Source of the DNA: Tretioscincus oriximinensis
Taxonomy: Eukaryota > Chordata > Lepidosauria > Squamata > Gymnophthalmidae
Length of the DNA stretch: 64,000 bases
Assembly (NCBI GenBank): GCA_022410635.1
Contig: JAJVDF010000019.1
Location: forward strand, 526,422-590,421
Direction: 5' to 3'
Shown: positions 1 to 12,609 of the stretch, in pieces
Layout of the letters: every line of letters starts with the position of its first letter
Position numbering within the stretch: the first letter of the stretch is position 1
Program-made: the position numbers and the translations under genes
The notes under the pieces: model-generated
The model's database searches: none
Told to the model about the DNA's origin: nothing
The model's input: the letters and a program-made list of their open reading frames with translations, nothing else

Positions 1-735
1 ATGGATTACTGTGGGCAGATCATCCCTGTCCAGAAGTGGCCGCAACTGGCGGACCAGATGTAGCTGGAAGTAGGAGCTCCTGGCCACCACCTCCACCTGA
101 GCTTCAAGTGTCAGTGAAGGCTCCAGAAGCACCCCCAGATCTAGCAGCCGTCCCTTATAGGGCAATTCAACCCCATCCAGGACAGAGTGCCTGCTCACTT
201 CATGGACCCAGGATGCGGTGACACACAGCACATCCTTGTCTAGATTCAACTTCAATTTGTTGGCTCCCATCCAGCCCATTGCTGCCTTCAGGCACCTGTC
301 AAGCACTTCAACCGCCTCTCCTGATTCAGATGGAACAGAGAGATAGAGCTAAGTGTCTTCCACATATTGATGACACTTCAAATCTCTTGATGACCTCTCC
401 CAGTGGCTTCATATAGATGTTGAACAGCATGGTGGAGAGCATCGACCCCTGAGGAGTCCCACCTGGGAAATAGGAGCAGAACCACTGCNATGCCTTGCCA
501 CCAGTTCCCAAGCTTCGTAGCCTCTCCAGGAGGATACCATGGTCAAATGGTATCTAAAGCCGCTGAGAGGTCCAGAAGAACCAACAGGGTAGCATTGCCC
601 CCATCCCTCTCCCGGAGAAGGTCATCAACCAGGGTGACCAAGGTGGTTTCTGTACCATGACCAGACCTGAAGCCAGATTGAAATGGGTCTAGATAATCCG
701 TTTCTTCCAAACATGTATACAGTTGAACAGCCACT
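1..735 (-). pseudogene. L2/CR1-like LINE reverse transcriptase remnant
   Basis: Minus-strand frames carry pieces of a LINE reverse transcriptase. About 543-734 contains FQSGFRSGHGTETTLVTLVDDL and LLVLLDLSAALDTI (usually LDLSAAFDTI, the first catalytic Asp motif). About 326-511 contains PQGSMLSTMLFNIYMKPLGEV. About 240-330 retains a K-L-N-L-D-K motif. The segments lie in different frames, and the YADD catalytic motif has been lost (YxDDT region reads ICGRH). It is a dead fragment running off the left edge. The motif wording fits the L2-like LINE common in reptiles. Confidence 0.8.
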
Positions 736-1514
736 TTTAATAGGTATAAAAAGGAAAGTTAGCAGGTATTGCTGGCATAAACTGCACCTGCTTAAACTTC
801 TTTTGTTGCACCTACTGGCAGTAATTGTTTCAGACTAAATGGATTAGTTTTTTTTTCACTCAAGAAAAATTCAAGTTAGGCCATGGATGGCTCCAGATGG
901 TCACTGAGGCCAACTTCAGACAGAGACTTAAAAGGTCTCTCAGTCCAGATTGGTTGGTAAGCATCCTTACTGATAGGCAGTAGCACGTAGAAAGTTGTTT
1001 GGTTGCCACTGGTTTGTTGCAGAAATTTGAGTATTTCACTGGTACGGAACACCTGGAAGGCTGCATTCTGACTAGGAGAAAGAGGCAGTTTAAAAAACAG
1101 TGAAGTAGAACTTAATCTAATTCCCTACTTACTCTCCTTCCCAGCCTCTTTTCAGTGGCCTGATAGGGCAGGAAAGCCAGAAGTAGTCCCAAGAATCAGT
1201 GTCCACAGCAGCAAGGGAGATATCTGTAGATCTGCTGCTATCTGTTTACAGCAGTTTAAATTTCCCACGCTAAAGCAGCAGCAGACCAATGTAAATGGCT
1301 AGCAAAACCTAGCAATGATGGCAGGAGATCCACCCCCCACCCCCATCCTTGGGGGTGCTTCTGGCTTCGTTATAAGATTTTAGTGTCTTCTCACCAAAAC
1401 TGTTGGTCCTTAATTTGGCCTTGGAAAGGGATGTGTGCACTCTACTGACCTCAGCTCCAGTCAACTCAAAAAAACTTTGCAATTAGATAAATGAGTTCTG
1501 CCACAATGTGGTTG
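736..1514. other. Unassigned A+T-rich sequence
   Basis: No gene or confident repeat is visible. Short minus-strand frames here (for example 860-1066) look like chance. Confidence 0.5.
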
Positions 1515-1585
1515 GGAAGAGAGAATGTAAGCCTTCAGGTGAAAAAATAGCTTGTAAGTCATTTTGAATCCCTTATAAAAATGCA
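1515..1585 (+). repeat. SINE fragment (tRNA-derived, 3' body)
   Basis: This stretch matches the 3' part of the SINE seen complete at 63053-63359: AGAATGTAAGCCTTC, a degraded ...CTTGTAAG, then a TTGAATCCCTT-like run. It is old and truncated at both ends. Confidence 0.5.
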
Positions 1586-2234
1586 GTTCTTTTTCTTAAT
1601 TCTTGGATACGAAATAATAAAAAATACCATGTACTGCAAGCTAGAGTGGGAAATAGAGAAAAATATTAGAAATAGGCTAATATTGCAAAAAGGAATAAAA
1701 TCAGCATAGACACTGTCCACCTCAATCTGGTCAATATTTATACAAGAATTTAAGAACATAAAGTAAGTTCTGCTAGATAAAACCACAATCCAATTCTAGT
1801 CTGGTATCTTATCTCATATAGCAATCCGCCACTGGTTCTGGTTATCTCAAGCTGAAGAAAAATGTAAACTTTCTCTCAGCTTCTTGTAATTGGCATTTAG
1901 AAGTGACTTGTCTGTTTCTTTGATCTGAAGGCATTATCTAGTTATCCATTCTAGTAGTTACTGGCCTTTGATAATCTGGCCTCCATGAATTTGTCTAATC
2001 TCCTAAATCTCTCCAGATCAGTTGCTCATACCACTTCCGTAGTAAATTTCATAGAGTCTGGCCCTGCCTCAACTGAACCTTATTCTGGGTTATGTCTCAA
2101 GCTTGGCCAGTCACCTGCCATAGTCTACATTAGCATGTAGATGGAAGGTTCCTATTCCAAGAAAGAGCCCAGGATAAGGCTCAGTTGGGACAGGGTTGTT
2201 GGGTGAAAAACTCAAGTGTAACTCTCCATCTGCT

Positions 2235-2390
2235 TCATAGAACGCCCCCTGGTTCTAATGGCGTGTGATAGAGAATAGAAAATTGTTTAAACCATGCAGG
2301 ATTTTATATACCTTCAGGGCATTTTTTACAGTAAACTGCCACTTTCAAGGCTGAAGAGGTTGACACATTTTCTCATGTTAATATATAATA
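2235..2390 (-). repeat. CR1 LINE fragment (old)
   Basis: It aligns by eye to the CR1 ORF2 3' end at 14430-14570: GCCCCCTGGTTCTAATG, GTGTGATAGAGAATAG, CATGCAGGATTTTATA and CAAGGCTGAAGAGG. It is divergent and frame-broken. Confidence 0.65.
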
Positions 2391-2584
2391 TTGTTCATTC
2401 AAAGGAAATGGGACAATGTAAGAAACAGTTAATATAGTCATAGAACAATTCCGAGAAAATGTCATATTTTCTCCATTAACAGCAAATTGTTCTTACAAAA
2501 AATTGGTTTAATTATTTATAGACTGAGAAGAAGAATAGCCCACACATAATCATTTCAACTGGAAATATTTCATCGCCCATATTA

Positions 2585-2616
2585 AGATAGACAGATAGAT
2601 AGACAGATAGATAGAC

Positions 2617-2647
<31 letters not shown>

Positions 2648-2648
2648 C
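2585..2648. repeat. (GATA)n microsatellite with GACA interruptions
   Basis: About 16 tetranucleotide units, ending in a run of at least six perfect GATA units. Confidence 0.95.
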
Positions 2649-2688
2649 ACACCTAATTTTTAATCTGTCTTCAGTCAGTTTATTCAAA

Positions 2689-2728
2689 TGATTATTGCTG
2701 AATAATCATGATTATTCAGCAACAATCA
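2689..2728. repeat. 40-bp near-perfect palindrome
   Basis: The central 24 bases at 2697-2720 are a perfect palindrome starting GCTGAATAATCA. The next eight bases on each side match 7 of 8. It lies just after the GATA repeat. Confidence 0.85.
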
Positions 2729-2729
2729 T

Positions 2730-4805
2730 TTTATATAATTCTAGAACGTATCTTATTCTGATAATAGTGAAACTGTCACCATTTTGCTGTCAGCTTTTAA
2801 TTCTAGCAAATAATACTTTGTATTTCTTTTTGTGTGTAACTTTTGTATTGTAACTTACAATATCCTACTGAATACATGTCACATATATACTATAATGAGA
2901 AGCATTGTGGCAATTCTTGGGAAAAACTATCAATGAAGTGCATCACATGGTTATGGGAAATCCTGCCTCCGACCTACCTTTATTGTGTATGCACTGTCGC
3001 ATGGCAGTGCATAACATGTAGCAGTAAGGGCGAAAAGGTGGTAGTGAGACACGTTTGTCAGATGAAGCCAGGAGAATACATGCCCCCCCCCCGCCCCTCC
3101 GGTCATAATCATGTCCATATCTGCGGACTTTCCCACTAGTATTTTATATCGGACAACTTGTAAATATCACAATTATAAAACCAAAGACATTTGTGATAGT
3201 TATAACTAGCTCCTTACTTCTTTGTATATTTGTATTTTTTGTTTGAATAGAATAATTAAAAAAATAACAATGGGCGTTGTTTTTGTTGAGGGGGAAAGGG
3301 AATTGTTTATTTTTTACTAATCTTTTCATTCTATTATAATTATAAATATTAAGTAAAAATGCCTGAGGTGTGGGGAAATTTTGAAATCTAAATGAGATGT
3401 GATATTTTCATTTGAAACACAGCTGCTGTCGCTTTAAAAGTATATAAACAGCATACCTTTTTATTTCACCACCTTTCAGCATATGCATCACAAACTTTCA
3501 GCAAACTAAACAAAAACAGGCAAAGAAAAGAGATAATGCTAACGAAAGAATAAAATAATATGAGTCACAGGCTTCACACATAAAAGGAGAATTTCTAGCA
3601 ATATATCCTTAGATAATCAAGAGAGAAAAACAGATTGTTCCAGGTATGTTCAAATCACATGAACAACAACCTATTTTTGCATTTCATCAAGATGTAGCAA
3701 AGAAAATAAACAAGCTAAAACCTGACTAGTGAGAAGTATTTCCACACTGACAGATTTATTTTTCAGATAATAATAATAAAAAAATGTAGAATATGTTCTA
3801 TGTTGCTCTTGCCAATAATTTATAAACTGAGCTTTCTGTTAGTTGTAGTTCCATGGTGCTTATCATATATATAAAATAACAAATCTTTATTACACAATAT
3901 AAAGTGTTCTTTATAAGATTCATCAAGTTTGAAATTCCCAGTAAAAGTAGTTCAGTGTTATACCTATGCTATATGTATAAAATAGGTTAAGAAATAAATA
4001 ATAGTGGTAATAGATTATGAATGTTACTAATTACTTTGAATATATTTTTAAATTAGCAGGGGAGAAGTTTAGCTAGATGTTTTTGTAGTTTTGAAAGACT
4101 GACAAAACCAAAGACATTTGTAGTGGTTATAACTAGCTCTTTAACCTATTTGTTGGCTTTTAATTTCTGTAAAAGTTAAGGGCAGTTTAAGACATGCAAG
4201 AACAATCTGCTTTGGTGAAGGATAATGACTGAGCTCGTGTTGTGGCTGATGAGACAAAACAGACTGGATTATTTTTGTCCACACAATTTATTTCCCCATC
4301 TTCAGTCTGGGAACTCCCAAAACATTTTCCTCTCTGTCCCTCACCACATTCTCTTCTTATTGCAATCTTTGATTGGATGAAGTATATAATATAATAAAAT
4401 AAAACAGACTAAGGTTCAAAAGTGTCTTCAAAACTAATAAAATCCGATGTGATTTTAGTCCTGTTTGGGTAGTAAAATCCATGGAAAAACCAGAAAGATA
4501 TTTCAAATGTTTGAAAAGTGCAAGGAGAAAACAATATTCAGATTAAATCCTATATCTGAATGTAGCCTAGGGTCGATGTAGTCATATCAGAAGAATATCA
4601 TTTTATTGCAAAATGAGCATTGCAGCTATTTTAGCTGTCCACATTTTTCAATTCTCCCTTCTTTTTCCAGTGATTGTTTATATCAATCATATTTTTGGCT
4701 TCACAAGAAGAGAGACAGCCCTTTCCTCTGTGCCTATTTCATCTTCCTTTCTCTTTTGTTTTACAGTTGTTGGTGGAGCTGAAGGGTATCCTGGAACTGC
4801 TTTAG
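2730..4805. other. A+T-rich intergenic sequence with one dispersed direct repeat
   Basis: No gene is visible. A segment of about 50 bp starting AAAACCAAAGACATTTGT and including TTATAACTAGCTC occurs at 3178-3226 and again at 4105-4155 in the same orientation. The rest shows nothing I can name. Confidence 0.6.
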
Positions 4806-4809
4806 TGTA

Positions 4810-4978
4810 GGCTGACCAGATGACCCCCTTTGGAGTGCCTCCCGTTTTTTTCTGAGGAAAGAAAAAATAAAACAATTTTTTTTTNAAAAAAAAATTTTTT
4901 TGAAAGAAATTTCCTCAGAAAAAAACTGTGAGGCACCCCACCCACCCACCCACCCCAAAAGGGGTCATCTGGTCAGCC
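4810..4978. mobile_element. Mariner-like MITE, copy 1
   Basis: This 169-bp element begins GGCTGACCAGATGACCCC and ends in its inverted counterpart GGGGTCATCTGGTCAGCC. TA flanks both ends, as expected for Tc1/mariner insertion. The interior is an A/T-rich near-palindrome. A second copy lies at 47545. Confidence 0.85.
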
Positions 4979-4984
4979 TACTAT

Positions 4985-6730
4985 AGTGGGACAGATAGGG
5001 TTTTTGTGTGATGGAGCTTACCATCATAGAATAGAAGAATGAATTGATTTCCTATTTGTTTTAGCTACATCATAATCAGGAACCCAGCAGAATAGCTCTC
5101 TTTATTTTCAGCTCTCCTTTTATTTTTTAAAAGCAGAAATATGCATTTTGGAATATCTGTCTGGCCTTCATTGCTCTGTTTTTTTTCCTTCCATTTAGCT
5201 GATCACTTCTGCTTTGCAGAATTTTTAGAGAGTTAAACATTTTCTCTTCTTCCATATCTCCATTTTAATTTTAATTATTCCCATTTAGATAAGAAAATAC
5301 TAAGTATAAAGTGCTTCCAGGAGCTTTTTTTAAAATGTAGACAGATGCAGGCATGACCATAGCAGCAACAACAGAGAAGAAATTCACCAATCTAATGAGC
5401 TTTTTCTCATTTCTCCTCTCCATGCCCTTGGCTAAGTCCCAAAGATCTGTAGCAGAAAGGGAAAACAGAAGAATTCAATTGTGCTATCTTTTGCAAGTGG
5501 AAGTGCTTTTCCATTTGCACAAGGTATTTTTGGATCAGTGCCATGGTGTTGCAGCTGAGTCATTCTCTCCTTTGTCCTGAAATCATTTCTCTGCTATATG
5601 CATTGCCTGTATTTTGCATGCCTTGCTTCCAGATACCAAATGCATTTTATAGGTAGTGATAAATGTTGCCAAATGTTGTCAATATTTCCTCCCTACCTTG
5701 TAAATTAATTTTTACTATCAGAGCTTATCTGCAAGTCTCCCTATTCAGTTCTGCACTCCTCTAGTTAGAATCGCTTATGTTTGAGAATATTGTAAGCTAT
5801 GAGAATCTCATGTCTTGTACAGCACACATCAATCAAGATGTCATTTGTGGAAATAGGACTGGACGTGATGTTATTCATGATGTCATTCCCAGAATTTGGA
5901 AATGGAAATGACATCATTCATGGTGTAATTTCCAGTTCCAGAACCCAGAAGTGCAAAATAAAGAACCACTGTACGAGGTATGAGAATCCCCATAGACTTT
6001 ACCTCATACAAACCCAAAACTGTACCAGCCCCAGGGTTTGTGCTAGTTACAGTTCTTTGGAGCTCTGGCAACCCTTCCTCCTCCTATTTTTTATTAGTTC
6101 GTTCTTTAATAATAGCAACCTGGTTCAGACAGAATGAATTGGTGTTCTTTAAAGAAAATGCCCCCTATTTCAGCCCCTTGTACAGAAAATAATATAATCA
6201 AGTAATTAATAATGTACATTATTCTGCTGAAAGGAACAACTGGAAAAAGAGGGGTGAATGACATTATGATGCATCAAATTTCCAGCCAGGGCCACCAAAA
6301 CTCAAGTGACTTAGTTGTTCTATGCAGTTGGCAGATGCAGACAAGTCCCAAAGGGTCACAGGAACAAGATTTTTTTCTGGTTTGCTGGGTTCAACATAAA
6401 ATCAGTATGTAAAATCAGTATGTGTATATTGGCATAACATCCTTGGCATCTTTATTACTAACCTTATGAATGAAATTAGTAATTTGAAATGATCAGGCCG
6501 TGATTCTTTGACTCTATGGCTGACACTTCTAGAGACAACATCTCCATTATGTAAAATTCAAAACTTGACATATGGCTTAAAACACAAACAAGAAAAAAAT
6601 GTATTATTTTCCTCTTACAACCTTCAGAAACATACATGAAATCCATTCCAAAGCATTCCAAAAAATCAGATATCACCATCACAAATCATAATGTAATCAA
6701 ACAATTTTGATGTAATTGTTAACTATCCCT
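4985..6730. other. Unassigned A+T-rich sequence
   Basis: No gene is visible. At 5850-5930 there are repeated GATGTCATT/ATGACATCAT motifs, similar to motifs in repeats at 43.6, 46.3 and 54.6 kb, so 5830-6080 is probably an old repeat copy. Confidence 0.45.
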
Positions 6731-6761
6731 TTGTGTGTGTGTGTGTGTGTGTGCGTGCGTG
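6731..6761. repeat. (TG)n microsatellite
   Basis: About 15 TG/CG dinucleotides. Confidence 0.9.
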
Positions 6762-7153
6762 GGCGCGCTTCCAAGAAAATGGTGGCATCTGACTTGCTCA
6801 GGGCTTAGGAGGAACAAAATCTAAGATCACACGTGGAAACTCAGATCATTGACTAACAGTGCAAAAAAAAAAAAAAAGAGGAAGCCCATCACCTTTCGAA
6901 ACTAAATTCTGGTCAGCTTCATTATTAAATGTTTGTTGCTGAATTAGCTGGAAAGAAAATACTGACTTGAGATCCCCCAAGTAGTAATAACATTCATTGT
7001 GCTAAAAAGTCTAATGGGCTCTAGAAAACTATTGTTGATCATTTCTTTCATTTCTCTTGAAACATATTGGGCTTCCACAGTGCGGGTGGGTAAGGTGCAT
7101 GCATCTCTGAGCAATATTATGTAGTGGACTCTGCTAGTGGGAGGGAGGAGGAG

Positions 7154-7549
7154 CAAACAAAGGCTGCATCCACACGGCGTGATGAAGTCTGCATAGGAGC
7201 ACCGTCCCAGTGGCTCCTGCAGATGTAATGGTGGTATGGCAGCAACACAGTTGCTTCAAACCTGCCTTGCAATGAGTTTACTGAGAGCTAATATTTTTAC
7301 TTTTCACAGTGCGCCATGCCAAAAATCCACTGCTTTTTCAAATGTGGCCTGCTCTACCAATCAGAAGAGACCCCAGCAAAGCAGGCTGGGTGGAGGGAAG
7401 GCTGCGTGTGGCCAAACATGGGCTGGTGCTTCCTTCCTCTCTCCCACCTATGGCGGCCACTGCACGAGCCATGCGGACGGCTGCCCACCTGCTATCAAAG
7501 GTCGGAGCAGGTTTTAGCCTTGCGTTTGGATGTAGCCTATGTTTGTCTC
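7154..7549. mobile_element. hAT-like nonautonomous element
   Basis: This G+C-richer island of about 390 bp has inverted ends AACAAAGGCTGCATCCACACG-like on the left and, on the right, the reverse of AACATAGGCTACATCCAAACG (18 of 21 match). AGGCTGCATYCACAC termini recur at 27648. No target duplication could be fixed. The overlapping small frames here are not genes. Confidence 0.55.
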
Positions 7550-7647
7550 AGTGGAAGAGTGTAATGGATACTTTGGACGTAAGACATCATGCCACTGCCA
7601 ATATGTCTAGCCTGTTTTGTATTATTAAAGCTGGCTTAAGTTGACTT

Positions 7648-7835
7648 AATAGAACATTGCACCCAGATCACAGGGAATGCTCTCTTGATATAAAGAGTAA
7701 TTACCAATACACCTAGTCTTTTATATATTATAAGGGTGATTTAATAAAATATTGCACCCAGATCACAGGGAAAACTCTGTTGATGTAGAGTCATTGCTGA
7801 TATACCTAGCCTTTTATGTATACTGCTCAAAGCAA
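7648..7835. repeat. 95-bp tandem duplication
   Basis: Two direct copies start at 7648 and 7743, each with ATTGCACCCAGATCACAGGG followed by similar sequence ending in a TACACCTAGTCTTTTAT-like segment. They differ at several bases. Confidence 0.85.
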
Positions 7836-7893
7836 TTAAGGGAACACTTTAACATAACAGTGGATGTTAAAGGATGTTAAAGCAGTATATATG
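7830..7893. mobile_element. Short MITE remnant with AATTAAGGGAACA terminus
   Basis: The left arm CAATTAAGGGAACACTT and a partial right arm TGTTAAAG match the 76-bp palindromic element at 52972-53047. Confidence 0.55.
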
Positions 7894-7899
7894 ATGAAG

Positions 7900-10800
7900 A
7901 TGATAGCTATAGCTTTTTGCTATTAAGAGGACTCCTCTGCATATCTATACATGAATCAATCTTACAACCTTGCTTGACCTAAAATGGTGACCTGGAACCT
8001 AAGTAACTTTTGTTCTCCTACCAAAATTTTGAAATGGAATATTATACATAGTGGTGAAATTACTTTTAATAATTGAAGCATTGCACACAAAATATGACCA
8101 ACAATTACCTACCTGGTGCAAGATCTTAAGCTTGTTCTCAGTAAAATCATTGCAGTTAACTTGGCAACTAATTATTACATTGATTTCAACTGGGATCAGT
8201 GGCAGCTACCTTCAGCAGCTTGTAATAGAGAGATTGTTCTTGACTTGTATCACTCAATCTAGGTCAAGCATTGGGTAGTTATTCAATATGTGCAAGGGCT
8301 GTCCATGATGTGTCCTCATAAAAACAGCAAGCTGAGAATTAATGAATCACAATTCCCTTTATTCAGATCTGAGCATCACATGTAAAACACTATCCATGCT
8401 GATAGTGATTGCTATCCTCATGAGGAATGACCTGTTGCATAGGTCATTCATATAGAGCATTGACTAGTGCAAAAATCATGCCAGCGAGAACTCCAACTGG
8501 ACACCACATTTAAATGATCATTTTGTAGACACAGGCTATTTGCCTGGAAGTTAGCTGGAGAAACTCATGCATTTTATGTAGCTTGACATCATTTTCATGG
8601 GCTCTCAAAAGAACTTGGCATGCCTCACAAATCCCCTGGCCTTCAGTTTTGGTTGTTCCCTAACCTCTGGAGATGATCAGGACTGAGTCACAACAATATG
8701 GAATGTTGTGTATGTTGTGCCAGTGGAGTTTCTGTAGTTAATGGGGGAAATGACATTGGTATGAGTTTTACATATAGAGAGTGCTGTATGGGATTGGAGT
8801 GTTGTTCTCTTGACAGTAGATAGCTAGTTTAGAGCAAACATATCATGAGGAAGCTCATATCATTAACTTAGTTTTTTTCTGAATTGGATTTTATTTCACA
8901 GAAAATCCTGGAATAGGGAACTGCTATCTATATGGAAGGCTGTCATCTGCACTAATATGTAGGTAACAAGTCCCTATTCCAGGATATAATTTAGAACAAA
9001 GCTCAGTCCAATAAGGATCTATATCATAATCCATCTGAGATGAAAACAGAAAAAAATAGTATTTTCAGGATCAAATAACTAATACCTACTGGAATTTATA
9101 TGCCACTGCTATAACTATCTCCATGCAGGTATAAGAACTGTTTTTGGGGTCTGCTTCTGTTTGTTGCTACAGATCTTTTTATTATGTGTGTTTGGATTAA
9201 GCAGCTTGATTGATATTAGAAGTAGAGTAAAATTGTTAGCATGGCAATACCAAACTTACATTATGATCAATTACATTGTGGTCACTTTAGCACTGCCTAC
9301 AAGGACGACTTCAAAGGTACTTCTGAAGCAGCCTTGAAGTTCAGTATTATCTTCAAAGAGAGCTTCCAATTGCCTCTGAAGGTAGCCTGGAAGTTCAGTG
9401 GTGCCTTCAAAGTCAGCTCCTAGGTTGCCTTCAAAGGCATACTATGTCTAAATTGCTAGCAATGACATAATTCCCAATTCCTCTTCATCACACAGATCTG
9501 CTCTACATACAAAATATCTCTGGTAGTGCATTTTAACAGAATTGCAACACATGTATGGCAGATTCATCTAGTCTACTAGTAATCAATTTTAGGGATAGTT
9601 ACTACACATTTGATGTGGATGTTCAGAGACCATGTAGAATAATGAGCTCCCTAAAATGGATTATTAAATGTGTGCAAACAGGGCTTACGGTATATCCCAG
9701 AATTGATCTCTGTTAACTTCACACTAATACACAGAATACAGTAGGTCCAGTGCAGAAAAGGTTTATGCTCATTTCAGACTGGAATTGAAAGTATAGCACC
9801 TTGGATCTTTGAGGCTGTTTTTTTTTCTAGTGGTTTTATTAATTGTTAATAAAATGATTTGTTAGTTTAGGATAGAGAGAATTTTTTATTGCATTTTAAC
9901 TGTTTTGAGTAGTATAGTACTTGGGAAGATGCAGTGGTATATAAAATTACAGATTATTGATTGATAGATTTTACTTTTAACAGTTTGTAGGTAAATTTAA
10001 CTTTCTCATGAGGAATAAAGTGAATTTCAGTACTTATATTTTATACTTGAAATTCACCAGGCTTTTAAGAGATAAATAAAAGTCTGCAACACCATTTCTT
10101 ATGCAGTGTTCAATTCTGGCAGAGAACTTTCTACATTTCACAGTAAAATAAAAGAGAAAATATGTGCTCTAGCTTCCAGTATTATAACACAAAAACAGCT
10201 GATAATGAAACTATAAAGTAGGTCAAGTTATTGTGTGAACTGTTCTCACATGCTCCAATACACTGAAGCTGAATTAAATCTGCTTTGCTTTCTCTTGTTT
10301 ATTTTCTTACCAGGGGAATGATGTACTGAAGCAAGCACAGACAATATGCCAATTTATTTCAAGACTCATTAGTGTGTCTTTAAAATGGGTCACTCAAGTG
10401 GTGTGCTGACAGAAATAATAAAAAAGATCTTTGTTGTATTTGCAAAAGAAAAAAAGAATACTGTCCTTTAAAAGTTAGGAATACTGCCTTGTTTTGAAAG
10501 CATAACATTATATAGTGGTGCTTTATAGTAATTCCACTTTCTTCAAGAGGGTTTACTGTATTGGATACATGTTTAGGTGAGTTTAATAGTTGAACTGAAA
10601 TTTAGTAATGCAAATATATGCATACCTCAAGACGTTTACTGTTGCATCACACAGAGACTTAGGAATATCAAGGAAATTTTTTGCCCTTCTCTGTGAACAA
10701 TTCCCATCTACTAGATGAGAGGATTGTTTCTTGACTTTTGCACTCATAGAGGCTGAATTATTTCTGCTCCCAGCCCAGCTCAGGAGCAAAAAATGCAAAA

Positions 10801-11690
10801 GCTGTAGTCTAGCTTTTATGTGTTCTATATGCCTGATTATCCCTCCCCACTACAAATGGATGAAAACGTATCATGTGACATGTAGAACACAGAAAGGCTA
10901 CAATACACCATTGCACTTTTCACAGGAATATTTCCAATTGCAGGAATGATTATGATTTAAAAACAGACATGTGACTACCCCTTTGGTCTCATTTTGCCTT
11001 TAAGAAGGAAAAGAGCAACTACTTTGCTTTGATTATAGCTTCAAGTTTTTTTCTGCAACTTGTGTTTTACTACAATCTATGTCTTCTAAAATTACAATTC
11101 TGATTGCATTCCTGAGTACAGAATCCGTTTTATTTTGTAAACCAGAACCTCATGGTTATACTTTACTTTCCTCCTTTATAGTAACAATTTAAGTCCTAGG
11201 TCCCTTCCACAATACACGGTAAAACCCAAAAGCTACTGTTTTGCCTTCTGTTTCAATTTACACGTACAACGTGGGTATATTTATGTGCATTTTTATTATG
11301 TTCTATGCCTGAAGATCTCAGAGCAGATATACAAATATAAAATGAATCCACTAAAAACAATAGCAGTGCCTTTGAGGGTATGGATTTTTTCCTTTATCCA
11401 AAGGCTAAGGTGTGATTAGGTGTGCCTTTGCTAGTCAAGTCTGACGTAAGTGGGAGAGAAGCTATATCATAGTAGGTGGCAACTACCACGGAGGTCCTTT
11501 GGATTACCATTCCTTTAACTATTGAAATTGGTGATACAACCAGGTTGTTCCATGTTTTTCATAAATGTAAATGCATAGCAAAACCACTGTCGAAAGAATC
11601 TGTAATGAAAAAGATGTAATTTCAAAATAGAGTGCTTTCTAATCAATTTTATAAGAATGCACTCTTTAATGAAATAGCCCAGCTTGACAT
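7900..11690. other. A+T-rich intergenic sequence, no gene seen
   Basis: No coding exon or clear repeat family is visible. Short inverted motifs around CCTGGAATAGGGA / TCCCTATTCCAGGA flank 8908-8990 and may mark an old DNA transposon. A degenerate repeat around AAGTTCAGT/CTTCAAAG occurs at 9320-9440. Confidence 0.4.
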
Positions 11691-11852
11691 GTAAGAACAT
11701 AAGAGCCACAGCCCATCAAGTCCAGCATTCTGACTCACAGAGAGGCCCACCAGATGCACCTGGGCAGTCCAAACAGAGGAAAGCAAAATATGCACCTGTT
11801 CATGACTCCCTGCAAATGGTATTTCAGGAGTCCTGCCTGTTGCTCCATGTAA
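11691..11852 (-). repeat. CR1 LINE 3' end, truncated
   Basis: It matches the 3' UTR part of the CR1 copies at 14044 and 29832 (GCCCATCAAGTCCAGCATTC and GGCCCACCAGATGCACCTGG), beginning with one AAGAACATAAGA tail unit. Confidence 0.9.
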
Positions 11853-12605
11853 CTGATCCAGATTTATCTAGCAAGCTTTGATAATTGAGAAGTATTTTGA
11901 ACTCTGCAGATTAGATTATAGTCCACAATGATCTGATTTTAAGCCTGGTCACATATATGCATTTAAGCTGCCTACAGTTCTGAGGAACAGAATTAAATCT
12001 GCCTGAGGTTTTAGTACTTCAGGACCAAAGATGGTTTAAAAGCATGTGTGTATTTGAATTCTTAGATGGCTATCCTGTGGGTCTTTACAAGACATGGACT
12101 GTTTCAGCAAAGAGTAAAGGTGAGAAAGGGTAAAACTGCAACTGAAAACTTCTGTTTGATTTTCATCAGCTATGTTTTGATCAATTGGTGGCTGCAACTG
12201 ATTCTTCTGTCACAATGAGCTCAGTAAAACTTCTTTCTGATAACGCAAATGAAGCATAGAACTCGTTGTGACTAAAAATTCCCCAGTAGCTGCTGACAGA
12301 AACTAATTGCCATGACATAATTATAAGGGTTTTTTTAAATATTATTTAGCTGGAAGATTCTTGCCACTCATCCCTATGCAGAATATTGCTGATCTTGTGT
12401 AAGGGATTTATTTTCTAAGCTCCCTCCGCTGGAATTCACTATTCTTGGCAGGCCTTAGAACTGTAGCGTAATGACCTTCAGGGCACAAAGTAAGATGCAT
12501 TAGTTTTACACTAGCTCCTTTGTTCTAGTTTATTTTTAATACTAATAACTATCATTGCAGCTATTCAAAAAGTTCCCTATGAAGTTTTGTACAGCATTTG
12601 TTGCA
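11853..12605. other. Unassigned A+T-rich sequence
   Basis: I see no gene or confident repeat in this interval. Confidence 0.4.
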
Positions 12606-12609
12606 GAAA

